A stretch of DNA of 64,000 nucleotides from Candidatus Chryseopegocella kryptomonas (GCF_001536065.1 NZ_CZVW01000003.1:1-64000); one strand, 5' to 3'; counted from the first letter of the stretch, positions 8,933 to 19,068 are shown. Translations and numbers: made by a program. Notes: generated by a model from the sequence alone, not told the origin.

Positions 8933-11900
8933 TCATCGCATCACAACCAACTTTCCAATTGATTCTGCCTTCTTTAAGCCGTCAAATGTTTTGACAATGA
9001 CTTTGTAAATATAAACTCCATTTGATATCTCATCACCGTCCATATCTTTTCCATCCCATTCTATTGCGATGAAATTTCCCGTTAAACCAAATCTCTCAAT
9101 TTTATTTATCAACTTTCCACTCAAAGTGTAAATTTTTATCTCAACATCAACAGGAACATCATTTTCAACTGCAACTTTTTGAAATGTGAAATAAGTTTTA
9201 TCAGAAAATGGATTTGGATAATTAAAGACATTGTAAATTGCAAACTCGCCAGATTCAGCAATTTTAAATTCAACTTCGCTTGACGAAGAATTGTTAAAGA
9301 TGTCCCATGCTTTGACTTTCAATCTGTGTTTTCCCGGCGAAAGCGTTGGAAGTTTATAAACAATTTCACCCCTTTTGTAATCGTCTGGCTTTGTTTTATA
9401 AAATTCAGACAGATCAATTCCTGTTGGATTATCATCAATAAAAGCTTCAATTCTGTGTCCAATTGCCGATGTTGAAACATTAACACCACTTTCATCAAAA
9501 ATTTCAACAATTAATGTTGCTTCATTTGATACGACATCTCCGGATTTAAAACTTTTGTTGTTCAAAAATATCTCTATTTCAGGACCTTTAAAATCGCCAA
9601 CAAAATTTGAATCAATGCCATTGATTACGATATTTCCTGCAAATCCGACGCCATCAATCCCATTGCCATAGAAATAAGCAATTGCTTTCGCTCTCTCATT
9701 TGAGAAAGATATATCTTTTGGAAGCATAAATTCACCCTTGAAATTTCCATTTTTTACAGAATAAACACCTTTAAAGAGCAAATTGCCCTGATCAACGAAG
9801 TTAAAAATCCATCCCTTTTCATCAAGATAAGTTAATCTCTTTTGCGCATCAAACAATGTGAATTCAACATTTCCTGAAACATTGAGCATTTCACGATCAT
9901 TTTTCTGAACTCGCCCTGAAAAATTCACTTTGCCGAGCGCTTTGAGCTGAACAACTTGATTTTGATCTTTTCCATTTATCGTATCAACCACCGCTGAATA
10001 TCTTGGCAATGTGAGGCGAAGCGCTGGATCTGCGAAAAGAATAAATTTCAAATCGTTTAAAGAAGCGTAAACCTGTTTAACTCTGAACATTGCATCTCCA
10101 AGACGAGTTGTTTTATATTCAGGTGTGCTTTTGAAAAGTTCGTCAAAGAATTTATAATTAAACGCTGCATTATCACTTGAATAAACCAATCTTGCTGATG
10201 TTAAAACACCAATCGCTCCGCCATTTTTCAGAGTCAATAAAACCTCTGTTGAACTTTGTGTTTTTGGATTGTCAAACCTTCCAAAATCACATGTTGCAGC
10301 AACAACGAACGGTAATCTATTTTCATTTTTCAAATTTTGTATCGTATAACCGATTTCAAAAATTCTCTCGTGAGCCCACACAAACGGATTTCCATGACCA
10401 ATCCAATTTACAATTGCACAACCACGGTTTATATAATCAACGAGCGCCTTCGCTGCATCTGGCTTGCGTCGCCCAACCGATGTGTAAACAGTTGGATATG
10501 AAACAAGATAAATTTTTCTTTTATCAATGTAATCTGGTGTGTAGTAGTTTGCAAGCGATTCACTTTGAAGTGTGTGTATCTGTCCATCTGTATTATCCCC
10601 AGATGTCAAACCATCGTCAGCAGCAAATAAAATTGTATTTCTCCACATCCCAAAGTCAGAATTGTTCTCGTATTGAATTATCTTGTTGACAATTATTTCC
10701 GCTTCGTCCTGCGTTTGAACTGGTAAACGCCCAATTGCCATATCAATGTATGGATCTGGCGTCAGAAGAACATAAAAATCATCAGAAGTATAAGTCCATA
10801 TTTGCTGTAATCCTTCCTTGCTTTCATACGAAGGAATCCAATTTTTGTCTGCAACTTCAACATTTTTATAATCATAATCACCATCTCCGAAAAGCAAGAC
10901 ATAAAATGGTTTTTTATTCCATCTATCAAAGGCAAACTTTAAAAAATCTCTTATAGCCACGGGATCAAGCATACCTGATGAAAATTCATTGTAAATATCC
11001 GTCACATCAACGACAAGGGTTTTAAGCGAATCTTTTTTGGCTCTGTGCTCTGCTAATTTTTTGGCTTGAGATATAAAATCAGGATGTGTAATCACGATCC
11101 AATCTGCTCCTTCCGTTTCGCCACGCAGATTTGTATTTTTAACTTTCTCAATTTTTGAAACTCTTTTATAACCATTTGCCCCAACTCCAATAAAATGCCT
11201 TACTTGTCCAGCTTGCTCCAAAACTTGAAAAACAAATTCACCAGCATTTACATTTCCAGAAATCATCTTAACATTTCCAAAATCCGTGACATCAAACATT
11301 CTGACATCATTTGAAGAAAATCCATAAACTTTATACTCAACAACTGCGCTTGTATCATACGAATAAAAAGAGATAAAATCATTCACTGCTTTGAAAGTCC
11401 TCGGATAAACTATCTCAAACCAATCAACATAACCAGCGACTGCTTCACCAACCCAGTTAAAATAAAATTTCAAATTGCTTCTTGAATCTTTTATCTCGCC
11501 GTTATAGATGAATTTCTTCGGTTCTGACTTAACAGCATAATAATCAATCAAAGCAGTGTAACCGCTCAAAGCAACAGTTCCAAGATTTATAGTTCCAAGG
11601 TCGTTGTCGTTCTCTTTTATCACAAACCAATTCGGTCCCCCTGCCCTTGAAGCAACCTGAATCCGATATCGCACTGGTTTACCGGGCAAAAGTTCATCAA
11701 GTTTTGTAACATAATTTACCATATTAAACCCTGCTCTTGCCTCAACAGATGACATAAACCATTCTCTTCCAGATTCTGTTAAGTTTATCTTTTGATCGTC
11801 TCTGAAATAAAGACCAAATGTATATTCTGGTTTGAACGCATTTGAAGAGTTTAAACTTTGAACTATCATCATCCTTTTCCCCCTTGCTCCACCAAATGTG

Positions 11901-13033
11901 AGAAAGTAATAATTCTCATTTGTGTAATCATTAACATAGTGCGTAAATTCTTTTGTCGTCGGATTGTAATTCCATCCACTTGTTCCTCTGCCGTAAAAGA
12001 TTATGTAATCGCTTTGATCAAATTTCCCATCATCTTCCCCAAAGACATAAATTGCATTTTCAATCAAGCCGTCGGGTCTTGGGTCATTAATGTTTTCAGG
12101 AAGTTGAAAACCACCATTGTTAAAAATTTTTATCGTCCTCGGGTCAATGTTATCAGGATTTATTCCTGCGTTTCGCAAATCTGTGTAAGTTATTCTGTAA
12201 ATTCCTTCTTCAACAATTGGAATTTTATACCAGTCCCCGGATGCAAGTTGGCTGTTTTGAGGTTTTGCAAAGACACGATTCGCAAAATTTATTTTCCAGT
12301 TTTTTGCAATTTCGTGATTAACAAATCCATCAGCAATTTTAAAATCAAATTTATCTGGACTTAAAAACTGGCTTTGCCCCTGACCATATCTTAACACAAA
12401 TTTTATCTTCTTATACAATCTGACCTTTCCGAGAGCAGGATTATACTGAACAGGATAAACTTTAACTTGCGTGATGATGTAATTTCTCGCAACTCCAACT
12501 TCACCAAGTTCAACTATTTCCTCAGGCATAAAATTATTTTTGCTGTAAATCTCACCAAAAGAGAAAACTTTAAGATACGAGATTGTATCTCCTAAGGCGT
12601 TGTCAACTTGTTTTTCCGAAATCAGAGCAGGCATTGGCTTTAATCTGACGCCGTCAAATTCAACATAAGAAGATTCAAGCACCTCAATTTGATTTCCTGT
12701 CTCCGATTTTAAAATCAATGGGAAAATTCTCACTGGAATTTGTGGATTTCCGGGTTGCGGGTTGTCAATTGATGTGTTCAAAAATAAAAATGATAAAACT
12801 GGTTGTGATAAATCAATTTGGTTTTGGAGTTGTGAAATTTCAGCAGGTTTTAAAGTGTCAATCTGCAAAAGGTAAGGAGTATATTCAATTACAATTTCAT
12901 TCTGGTTCTGCGAAATTATAGTGTAATCATTTACGCTTTGAGATAAGATGTTTGATGTTAAGAAAATTAGCAGAAGAAATAAAAAAGGACAGTTGCCAAG
13001 CGAACTTGCGTTAAAGGTTGAGTTTTTTCGCAT
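8933..13033 (-). CDS. porU: Type IX secretion system sortase PorU-like, C25 (gingipain-type) peptidase
   Basis: The protein has 1366 residues with a signal-like hydrophobic core (FLFLLLIFLTS). A C25 catalytic domain spans about residues 660-1000, with the His in NWIGHGNPF near 880 and the Cys in VVAATCDFGRF near 915. The final 80 residues contain FNYPNPFSDKTYFTF and GVYIYKVIVKTFDG, a T9SS-type C-terminal domain as in PorU. PorU removes the sorting domain of cargo and transfers cargo to surface lipid in characterised systems. At 1366 residues it is somewhat longer than the Porphyromonas enzyme. The first 16 or so residues (MRKNSTFNASSLGNCP) are encoded inside one arm of a palindromic element, so the native start has probably been replaced; no alternative Met lies near the hydrophobic core. 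PorV follows 123 bp downstream. Confidence 0.85.
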   Translation of the reverse strand: MRKNSTFNASSLGNCPFLFLLLIFLTSNILSQSVNDYTIISQNQNEIVIEYTPYLLQIDTLKPAEISQLQNQIDLSQPVLSFLFLNTSIDNPQPGNPQIPVRIFPLILKSETGNQIEVLESSYVEFDGVRLKPMPALISEKQVDNALGDTISYLKVFSFGEIYSKNNFMPEEIVELGEVGVARNYIITQVKVYPVQYNPALGKVRLYKKIKFVLRYGQGQSQFLSPDKFDFKIADGFVNHEIAKNWKINFANRVFAKPQNSQLASGDWYKIPIVEEGIYRITYTDLRNAGINPDNIDPRTIKIFNNGGFQLPENINDPRPDGLIENAIYVFGEDDGKFDQSDYIIFYGRGTSGWNYNPTTKEFTHYVNDYTNENYYFLTFGGARGKRMMIVQSLNSSNAFKPEYTFGLYFRDDQKINLTESGREWFMSSVEARAGFNMVNYVTKLDELLPGKPVRYRIQVASRAGGPNWFVIKENDNDLGTINLGTVALSGYTALIDYYAVKSEPKKFIYNGEIKDSRSNLKFYFNWVGEAVAGYVDWFEIVYPRTFKAVNDFISFYSYDTSAVVEYKVYGFSSNDVRMFDVTDFGNVKMISGNVNAGEFVFQVLEQAGQVRHFIGVGANGYKRVSKIEKVKNTNLRGETEGADWIVITHPDFISQAKKLAEHRAKKDSLKTLVVDVTDIYNEFSSGMLDPVAIRDFLKFAFDRWNKKPFYVLLFGDGDYDYKNVEVADKNWIPSYESKEGLQQIWTYTSDDFYVLLTPDPYIDMAIGRLPVQTQDEAEIIVNKIIQYENNSDFGMWRNTILFAADDGLTSGDNTDGQIHTLQSESLANYYTPDYIDKRKIYLVSYPTVYTSVGRRKPDAAKALVDYINRGCAIVNWIGHGNPFVWAHERIFEIGYTIQNLKNENRLPFVVAATCDFGRFDNPKTQSSTEVLLTLKNGGAIGVLTSARLVYSSDNAAFNYKFFDELFKSTPEYKTTRLGDAMFRVKQVYASLNDLKFILFADPALRLTLPRYSAVVDTINGKDQNQVVQLKALGKVNFSGRVQKNDREMLNVSGNVEFTLFDAQKRLTYLDEKGWIFNFVDQGNLLFKGVYSVKNGNFKGEFMLPKDISFSNERAKAIAYFYGNGIDGVGFAGNIVINGIDSNFVGDFKGPEIEIFLNNKSFKSGDVVSNEATLIVEIFDESGVNVSTSAIGHRIEAFIDDNPTGIDLSEFYKTKPDDYKRGEIVYKLPTLSPGKHRLKVKAWDIFNNSSSSEVEFKIAESGEFAIYNVFNYPNPFSDKTYFTFQKVAVENDVPVDVEIKIYTLSGKLINKIERFGLTGNFIAIEWDGKDMDGDEISNGVYIYKVIVKTFDGLKKAESIGKLVVMR

Positions 13034-13121
13034 ATCGTTTTCATCGGTTTTTGCTTTAAATTAACGCATCTAATTCAAAGAATAAAAACCTTTAACGAAG
13101 TCGCAATAGGCAACTGTCCTT
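12985..13121. mobile_element. MITE-like palindromic element at the porU 5' end
   Basis: The two ends are inverted repeats of about 35 bp. The left arm (12985-13019) begins AAGGACAGTTGCC and ends GTTAAAGGTT. The right arm (13087-13121), read as reverse complement, begins with the same 13 bases and ends CGTTAAAGGTT. The inner part of each arm is diverged. The span is 137 bp, contains no transposase and overlaps the porU start codon (13031-13033) and signal-peptide region. No clear target-site duplication is visible in the A/T-rich flanks. It could be a non-autonomous transposon remnant or a large hairpin; no second copy was noticed in the window. Confidence 0.6.
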
Positions 13122-13173
13122 AATTTTCAACTGAAACCAATATAATTAAATTTAACTCAAAAGTCAATAGCAT

Positions 13174-13422
13174 TCAATCTTCAAGATTCCTTGAAAATCT
13201 TTTCTCTTCAAATTCACCACCGAACTCATACGGGATAGCATAACCATACCAATCAAGTTTTGATTTCTTTATCAGCGAAAGGACATGTTTTTTTGTTTTC
13301 TTTTGAACATCAAGTATTCCTTCCGCTTTTTCAAATGCATCTGGCAATGGCTCTCCCGGAAAAAGGAATTTTAACATTGCGACGACCATTTTTTCATTCT
13401 GCCCAAGCATAGCCGAAAACAT
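13174..13422 (-). CDS. Small hypothetical protein, 82 residues
   Basis: This small ORF lies in the right orientation between the NiCoT-like transporter and porU, and no longer ORF competes for the interval. The product is charged and Lys/Glu-rich, with no membrane segment or recognisable motif; its middle (KKTKKHVLSLIKKSKLDWYGYAIPY) may be helical. The upstream region shows only a weak ribosome site. It may be a real small cytosolic protein or the remnant of a longer gene. I do not recognise a family. Confidence 0.45.
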   Translation of the reverse strand: MFSAMLGQNEKMVVAMLKFLFPGEPLPDAFEKAEGILDVQKKTKKHVLSLIKKSKLDWYGYAIPYEFGGEFEEKRFSRNLED

Positions 13423-13481
13423 TGATTAATTTTTCTGTGCTTAATTTACTAACAAAGGCAAAATAAATCAAATTTTCCGAA

Positions 13482-14129
13482 TCAAACACCTGAAACAAGT
13501 ATGAAAACTCCCGTTAATGCTATGACAACGCCAGCAATCGTATGAGAATATCTTTCAAGCGTTTCAAACTTAACAAGTTGAATCCCGAGATAACCTATCA
13601 CCGCCTGTGCTATCATCATTATCCAAGTCATAATGCTGAAAACAACTATTACACCGATAATTCCAGCAATTTGAAATTTAAGCGATATAAAGAAAAGAGG
13701 TATCAATGGCTCACAAGGTCCGAGGACAAATACAGCAAACAATGTCCAGACCGTGACAACTTTTTTATTCAAAATTTTTTCATCAACGATCTCATGTCTA
13801 TGTGGATGCCTTGCGTGTTTCAAACCCCATAAAGCGTAAGCAATTCCGAAACCAATTAAAAGCCATATTCCAACTTCACCACGAAGTGCCTCAAACCCTT
13901 CAAGTTTACTTAACTCCATACCGATAAACAAACCGATTAAACCAATCAAAACGGAAGAACCAACATGTCCGATCCCAGCGATGAATGTGACGAAAATTAA
14001 TTTTTTAATTGACCATTTTTGCGCTCTCCCAATCATTATAAATGGAAGCCAATGATCAGGGGCAAGAGCGTGGAGAAAGGCAATTGATGCGGTGCTGACA
14101 AGCAAAGTTATAAAAGAAGCGTCTTGCAT
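13482..14129 (-). CDS. Nickel/cobalt-type membrane transporter (NiCoT/UreH-like)
   Basis: The protein has 215 residues and about six hydrophobic segments. Residues 20-26 read HALAPDH, the HX4DH signature of the NiCoT/NicO/UreH metal transporter group in the first helix. A His-rich loop (HARHPHRHE) follows around residues 105-113, and GPCEPLIPLFF resembles the conserved loop of the wider TauE/UreH superfamily. The likely role is transport of a divalent metal across the inner membrane; direction and metal are not determinable. An AAAGGA site lies upstream of the ATG. It is 11 bp from the end of the ABC permease gene, so the two are probably one transcript. Confidence 0.75.
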   Translation of the reverse strand: MQDASFITLLVSTASIAFLHALAPDHWLPFIMIGRAQKWSIKKLIFVTFIAGIGHVGSSVLIGLIGLFIGMELSKLEGFEALRGEVGIWLLIGFGIAYALWGLKHARHPHRHEIVDEKILNKKVVTVWTLFAVFVLGPCEPLIPLFFISLKFQIAGIIGVIVVFSIMTWIMMIAQAVIGYLGIQLVKFETLERYSHTIAGVVIALTGVFILVSGV

Positions 14130-14140
14130 TTAAAATTCCT

Positions 14141-15397
14141 TTATTTTGTTTTCACCCACGAAATTAACTCTTTAAAAGTTGGGAATTTCCCATAACTTAA
14201 AATTGCTATCCTGAAAATTCTCCCCGCAACCCATATCATCGCAACAACTGAAACAGCAAGAATCAAAATTGTCCCAATTATTTCCCACGGCGCTGGCATT
14301 TTTATTGGAATCCGTGCAACCATAAAAGATGGAGTAAATAACGGAATGAAAGAGAGAATTTTAATCCAGTATAAATCTGGATTTTGCATTATCAAAAAAG
14401 CAAAGGCAATTGGTAAAACAAGAAGCATGCTTACATACCCAGCAATTTGTTGTGCTTCATATTCAGAATTAACTGGTGCACCAATTGCAACAAACAACGC
14501 TGAATAAAAAAGATAACCGAGAATGAAGTAAATTAAAGAAATTAACAGCAACTCAAAATTTATTGAAGTTAAAGCATAACCCGAGAGAAAATAAAATCCA
14601 ACGATAGCCCAGATGAACATCTGCGTAAGCCCAACCATACCAAGCCCGATTATCTTACCCGCCATCAATTGATTTGCAGTGCAGGATGATAAAAGTATTT
14701 CAATAACACGATTTGATTTTTCTTCAACAACACTTCTTATAAGCATTTGCCCGCCAGTGATGATGAGAATCATAAGTGCAAGTATGAAGATATAAGAACT
14801 GAAAAAAACACCGATAAAATCAGTTTTTTCCTCTTCACCTTTCTTTGAAATTTTAACAGTTGAATACTTAACTGATTTTATAATCTGTGCAACCTCATCC
14901 TTTTTAACTCCATATCTCTGAAGTTTCTCCCCGATAACTATTTCCTGCAAACTGCTTCTGAATCTCTCAATATCTTTTATATTTCCAACATTTTGACCGA
15001 TATATTGAAAACTTAAACTATCCTCAAAATTTTTCGGGATTATTAAATACGCTTCAATTTTCCCAGAAACAACAAGTTCGTTGGCGAATTTTTTGATTCT
15101 GTTTATGTCGCTTTCATCAAAATTTTCAGAGCTTATTTTAATCAGCTTATAATTTGGTCTGCCATCTGGAAGTTTAAATTCTCCAAGTAGTTTCTTCTCA
15201 AACTTTTCAAACACCCAGCCTGTTAAATCCACAACTCCAATTGTCTTTTGCTCTGTGTCAGCTCTTTCAACCAAAACTCTCGGAAGGATTGAAAAAACGA
15301 AGATAAAGAGTGGCATGAGAACGATTGAAATTAAAAAAGCTTTTGTTCTGACTTTCGTTATGTACTCCCACCATGCAATTGTTAAAATCTTTTTCAT
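14141..15397 (-). CDS. ABC-2 type transporter permease, NatB-like
   Basis: The protein has 418 residues. The start MKKILTIAWWEYITKVRTKAFLI is typical of NatB/ABC-2 permeases: one N-terminal transmembrane helix, a large extracytoplasmic domain of about 170 residues, then five to six helices. The motif VVEEKSNRVIEILLSS in the second half is strongly conserved in this family. NatB pairs with an ATPase (NatA), but no ABC ATPase gene is adjacent, so the partner must be encoded elsewhere. The substrate is unknown; sodium export is known only for some members. Confidence 0.85.
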   Translation of the reverse strand: MKKILTIAWWEYITKVRTKAFLISIVLMPLFIFVFSILPRVLVERADTEQKTIGVVDLTGWVFEKFEKKLLGEFKLPDGRPNYKLIKISSENFDESDINRIKKFANELVVSGKIEAYLIIPKNFEDSLSFQYIGQNVGNIKDIERFRSSLQEIVIGEKLQRYGVKKDEVAQIIKSVKYSTVKISKKGEEEKTDFIGVFFSSYIFILALMILIITGGQMLIRSVVEEKSNRVIEILLSSCTANQLMAGKIIGLGMVGLTQMFIWAIVGFYFLSGYALTSINFELLLISLIYFILGYLFYSALFVAIGAPVNSEYEAQQIAGYVSMLLVLPIAFAFLIMQNPDLYWIKILSFIPLFTPSFMVARIPIKMPAPWEIIGTILILAVSVVAMIWVAGRIFRIAILSYGKFPTFKELISWVKTK

Positions 15398-15473
15398 AAA
15401 AATTGAAGCAAAAATGTTTTAAATCTCTTTGTGAAGATAATAAAACTTGATTTTTTATTCAAGCCCCCCGAGA

Positions 15474-16586
15474 TTAGTATTTCAAATTCCCTTCTTTTGC
15501 GAACTCCTCAATCAATTTCCTTTGTCTTTCGTTTATTTTCTCTGGAATTTCAACCTTGACTGTGACATACATATCCCCGACGAATCCATCAGTTATCACA
15601 CCAAGACCACGCAATCTAAATGTCGTCCCGTTTTGAGTTCCGGGTGGAATTGTTAACTCTACTTTATTGCCGTAAATTGTTTTAATTCTCATTTTGCTAC
15701 CAAGAATTGCTTGAGCGATGTTTATCGGTATTTCAACATAAATATCGTTTCCTTTGCGTTTGAAGAATTTATCATCCTGAACTTTGATATGAACATAAAG
15801 GTCACCATTAGCACCGCCGTTTATTCCGGGTTCACCTTCACCACGAATTCTCAAAGTTGTTCCAGTGTCAATTCCAGCTGGAATTTTTATTTTGATTTTC
15901 TTAACAGTTGAAACCTGCCCTGTTCCACCACAATTGTAGCAAACCTCGGAGATTATCTTCCCACGACCATAACATCTCGGACATGGTCTTGAAAACGCAA
16001 ACATTCCTCTAACATCTGAAACAGTTCCAGTTCCTCCGCACACCGGACAGGTTGAAATCTTTGCTCCGGGTTTTGCTCCTGTTCCACCACAGACATTGCA
16101 AACTTCCTTTTTAGGTACATCAACATAAATTTCGCCACCGTGAATTGCAGTTGAAAAAGGTATTTCAACATCAATGTTTATATCTTCCCCTCTTACAGCG
16201 CCTCTCCTACTTCTTCTGAAAAATTCACCACGATCAAAAAATTGATTCAACAAATCTTCAAGAAACGAATCTCCAACTCTAAAATTGAATCCTTCACCAA
16301 AGCCAGTGCCAAATCCAGAGAACAAATCTTCAAAGTTAAATCCACCCTGAAAACCGCCAGTCCCTGCACCAACTCCAAATTTTCTTAACTGGTCATATTG
16401 TTTTCTTTTCTCCGGGTCAGAAAGAACGCTGTAAGCTTCGTTTATCTCTTTGAATTTTTCCTCTGCTTGCTTATCTCCCGGGTTTCTATCAGGATGATAT
16501 TTCATTGCAAGTTTTTTATATGCCTGTTTTATCTCCTCCTGCGTTGCGTTCTCGCTCACACCGAGTATTTTGTAGTAATCTTTCAT
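15474..16586 (-). CDS. dnaJ: Chaperone protein DnaJ (Hsp40)
   Basis: The protein has 370 residues with the classical type-I architecture. The N-terminal J domain has the HPD tripeptide (KYHPDRN) near residue 32. A Gly/Phe-rich region ([11 protein letters not shown]) follows, then four zinc-binding CxxCxGxG repeats ([32 protein letters not shown]) around residues 150-215. The C-terminal substrate-binding domain has [10 protein letters not shown] and FRLRGLGV. It stimulates DnaK ATPase and delivers unfolded proteins. A strong GGAGGTGA site lies 12 bases before the ATG. It is separated from lon by a terminator, and no dnaK or grpE is in the window. Confidence 0.97.
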   Translation of the reverse strand: MKDYYKILGVSENATQEEIKQAYKKLAMKYHPDRNPGDKQAEEKFKEINEAYSVLSDPEKRKQYDQLRKFGVGAGTGGFQGGFNFEDLFSGFGTGFGEGFNFRVGDSFLEDLLNQFFDRGEFFRRSRRGAVRGEDINIDVEIPFSTAIHGGEIYVDVPKKEVCNVCGGTGAKPGAKISTCPVCGGTGTVSDVRGMFAFSRPCPRCYGRGKIISEVCYNCGGTGQVSTVKKIKIKIPAGIDTGTTLRIRGEGEPGINGGANGDLYVHIKVQDDKFFKRKGNDIYVEIPINIAQAILGSKMRIKTIYGNKVELTIPPGTQNGTTFRLRGLGVITDGFVGDMYVTVKVEIPEKINERQRKLIEEFAKEGNLKY

Positions 16587-16613
16587 ACCTTGTCATCACC
16601 TCCAAAATTTTAT

Positions 16614-16674
16614 AAACAAAAGGCGAATCATTCCGATTTCTCCAAAGTTTCCTTCGGACTCGGAACAATTCGCC
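16614..16674 (-). terminator. Terminator between lon and dnaJ
   Basis: The arms GGCGAAT..TTCCGA and TCGGAA..ATTCGCC form a long imperfect stem interrupted by a 2x2 internal loop. On the minus strand it is followed by TTTTGTTT. It lies 25 bp after the lon stop, so it should end the ferritin-like/lon transcript before dnaJ. Confidence 0.75.
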
Positions 16675-16698
16675 CGATAAAAATTTTCAAAGTTTAAA

Positions 16699-19068
16699 TT
16701 AAACTTCTTCAACGACTTCTTCTTTCTTAACAGCGATCTCAAGAACCTCGTCCATCTCTTTCACAAAGTAAAACTCCATTTCGTTTCTGACTTGTTCTGG
16801 GATTTCTTCAATGTCAGGTTTATTTTTTTCCGGTAAAATAACCTTTTTAATTCCCGCTCTATGTGCAGCGAGAACTTTCTCTTTTATTCCGCCGACTGGC
16901 AAAACCGCTCCGCGCAGAGTGATCTCACCGGTCATTGCGATATCATTACAGACAATTTTTCCTGTGAGAAGAGAATAAAGAGCGGTTAATATCGTAACAC
17001 CAGCAGATGGACCATCTTTTGGAATTGCACCAGCCGGGACATGGATATGAATGTCATATTTTTCTCTAAAATCCGGATCAATTCCGAATTCTTCAGCTTT
17101 TGAAGCGATATAGCTCAGCGCAATGTGAGCTGATTCTTTCATCACATCACCGAGCTGACCTGTAAGTTGAAGCCCACCTTTACCTTTCATCTTCGTCGCT
17201 TCAACAAACAAAATTTCTCCACCAACTGGGGTCCACGCAAGACCTGTCGCAATTCCCGGCTTGTTAATTCTCTCTGCTACTTCGTGATAATACTTCGGCT
17301 GTCCAAGATATTTTGGGAGGGCATCAACTGTTATCGTCGTCGGCTCATTTTTACCCATGGCAACATCTTTTGCAACCCCACGGCATATATCGGCAATCCT
17401 TCTTTCAAGATTTCTGACTCCGGCTTCACGTGTGTATGAGTTAATTATTTTCCTTAATGCTTCATCTTCAAACTTTATCATATCCTCGGTCAATCCGTGA
17501 GCTTTGATCTGTTTCGGGACGAGGAAATACTTTGCAATGTTAAGTTTTTCCTCTTCAATGTAGCTCGGGATTTCAATTATCTCCATTCTATCTCTCAAAG
17601 CTGGTGGTATGGGCTCAACCATATTTGCGGTTGCAATGAACATAACCTTTGAAAGATCAAACGGAACTTCAATGTAATGATCGCTGAAAGAATGGTTTTG
17701 TTCAGGGTCAAGAACCTCAAGCAATGCAGCTGCTGGATCTCCGCGAAAGTCAGCACCAATTTTATCAACTTCATCAAGCATAAAAACTGGATTATTTGAA
17801 CCCGCCTTTCTTATTCCCTGAATTATTCTTCCGGGCAAAGCTCCAATGTAAGTTCTGCGATGCCCTCTTATTTCCGCCTCATCGTGAACTCCGCCTAGAG
17901 AAATTCTGACAAATTTCCTCCCAAGCGCTTCCGCAATTGACCTGCCAAGTGATGTCTTTCCAACGCCCGGAGGTCCAACAAAGCAAAGGATTGGTCCTTT
18001 CATATCGTTTTTGAGCTTTCTAACAGCGAGATATTCAAGTATTCTCTTTTTAACTTTTTCAAGTCCGTAATGATCGCGATCAAGTATTTCCTCAGCTTTC
18101 TTTATGTCAAGGTTATCTTCGGTTGAAATGCTCCACGGAAGTTCAATCAACCAATCAAGATAAGTTCTTGACACTGTATACTCAGCAGATGATGGATGCA
18201 TTCTTGAAAGTCGGTCAAGTTCTTTGAGTGCGACTTTTCGCGCCTCTTCGGGCATATTTGCCTTTTCAATTTTCTCGCGAAGCTCCCTTATCTCCGCCCC
18301 TTCTTCATCTTCTCCAAGCTCTCTCTTTATCGCCTTTAATTGCTCCCTCAAGAAATACTCACGTTGATTCTTCGTAATCTCATCTTGAACCTCCGCCTGA
18401 ATTTTATTTCCGAGCTCAAGCCGTTGAGCGTGACGGTTTAAAATGAAATGACATTTCTTCAAACGATCTTTTATATTCACCTGCTCAAGTATTTCCTGTT
18501 TCTCGGCAACGGAAACATTTAAAATTGAACCAACAAGATCCGGCAGTGTAAATATATCATCCGTGCTTGAAACCATGTTTGCTTGTTCAGGTGTTAAGTC
18601 CGATGAAAGTTCAACAACTTTTTTAAAGACATTTTTTATCGCAACCGCAAGCGCCTCAGCTTCAATATCTATTTCGCCTTCATCATCAACCTGCTGAATT
18701 ACAGCTCTTAGATACGGCTCTTGCTGTATAAACGACAAAATTTTTGCACGGTGCAAACCTTGCACAAACACGCTCTTTGAACCATCTGGAAGATTATAAA
18801 CTTTCAATATCTTCGCAACTGTTCCAAAGTGATAAACATCATCAGGCGTTGGCCTTTCTATCTGTGGTTCTTTCTGCGCCACAATTAAAATCAATTCACC
18901 CGTCTTTGATGCATCTTCAATCAATTTTATCGTGCTCTCCCTTCCAACAGAAAGTGGCATAAACTGCTTCGGGAAAAACACCGAATTCCTGAGCGGTAAA
19001 ACAGACATCGCCTCAGGAATATGAACATGCTTTTCTGGATTTCCAGTGTATTTGATTTCTTCTGCCAT
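16699..19068 (-). CDS. lon: ATP-dependent Lon protease
   Basis: The protein has 789 residues, normal for LonA. The order is N-terminal substrate domain (VLPLRNSVFFP), coiled middle, AAA+ module with Walker A GPPGVGKTSLG and Walker B FMLDEVDKI, and a C-terminal S16 protease domain with catalytic Ser in KDGPSAGVTI and Lys in GGIKEKVLAAHRAG. It degrades misfolded and regulatory proteins in the cytoplasm. It lies 39 bp after the ferritin-like gene and shares the region with dnaJ and three hsp20 genes, forming a proteostasis block. No CIRCE or HAIR element was seen nearby. Confidence 0.98.
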   Translation of the reverse strand: MAEEIKYTGNPEKHVHIPEAMSVLPLRNSVFFPKQFMPLSVGRESTIKLIEDASKTGELILIVAQKEPQIERPTPDDVYHFGTVAKILKVYNLPDGSKSVFVQGLHRAKILSFIQQEPYLRAVIQQVDDEGEIDIEAEALAVAIKNVFKKVVELSSDLTPEQANMVSSTDDIFTLPDLVGSILNVSVAEKQEILEQVNIKDRLKKCHFILNRHAQRLELGNKIQAEVQDEITKNQREYFLREQLKAIKRELGEDEEGAEIRELREKIEKANMPEEARKVALKELDRLSRMHPSSAEYTVSRTYLDWLIELPWSISTEDNLDIKKAEEILDRDHYGLEKVKKRILEYLAVRKLKNDMKGPILCFVGPPGVGKTSLGRSIAEALGRKFVRISLGGVHDEAEIRGHRRTYIGALPGRIIQGIRKAGSNNPVFMLDEVDKIGADFRGDPAAALLEVLDPEQNHSFSDHYIEVPFDLSKVMFIATANMVEPIPPALRDRMEIIEIPSYIEEEKLNIAKYFLVPKQIKAHGLTEDMIKFEDEALRKIINSYTREAGVRNLERRIADICRGVAKDVAMGKNEPTTITVDALPKYLGQPKYYHEVAERINKPGIATGLAWTPVGGEILFVEATKMKGKGGLQLTGQLGDVMKESAHIALSYIASKAEEFGIDPDFREKYDIHIHVPAGAIPKDGPSAGVTILTALYSLLTGKIVCNDIAMTGEITLRGAVLPVGGIKEKVLAAHRAGIKKVILPEKNKPDIEEIPEQVRNEMEFYFVKEMDEVLEIAVKKEEVVEEV

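Noticed and set aside
10177-10689. 170-codon plus-strand ORF opposite the porU catalytic domain
   Set aside because: It is antisense to the conserved catalytic region and low in complexity; the porU frame explains the conservation.
11858-12364. 168-codon ORF on the plus strand opposite porU
   Set aside because: It lies wholly antisense to the C25 sortase, has no ribosome site and no recognisable motifs, and its sequence is Lys/Ile/Asn-rich as expected for a shadow frame.
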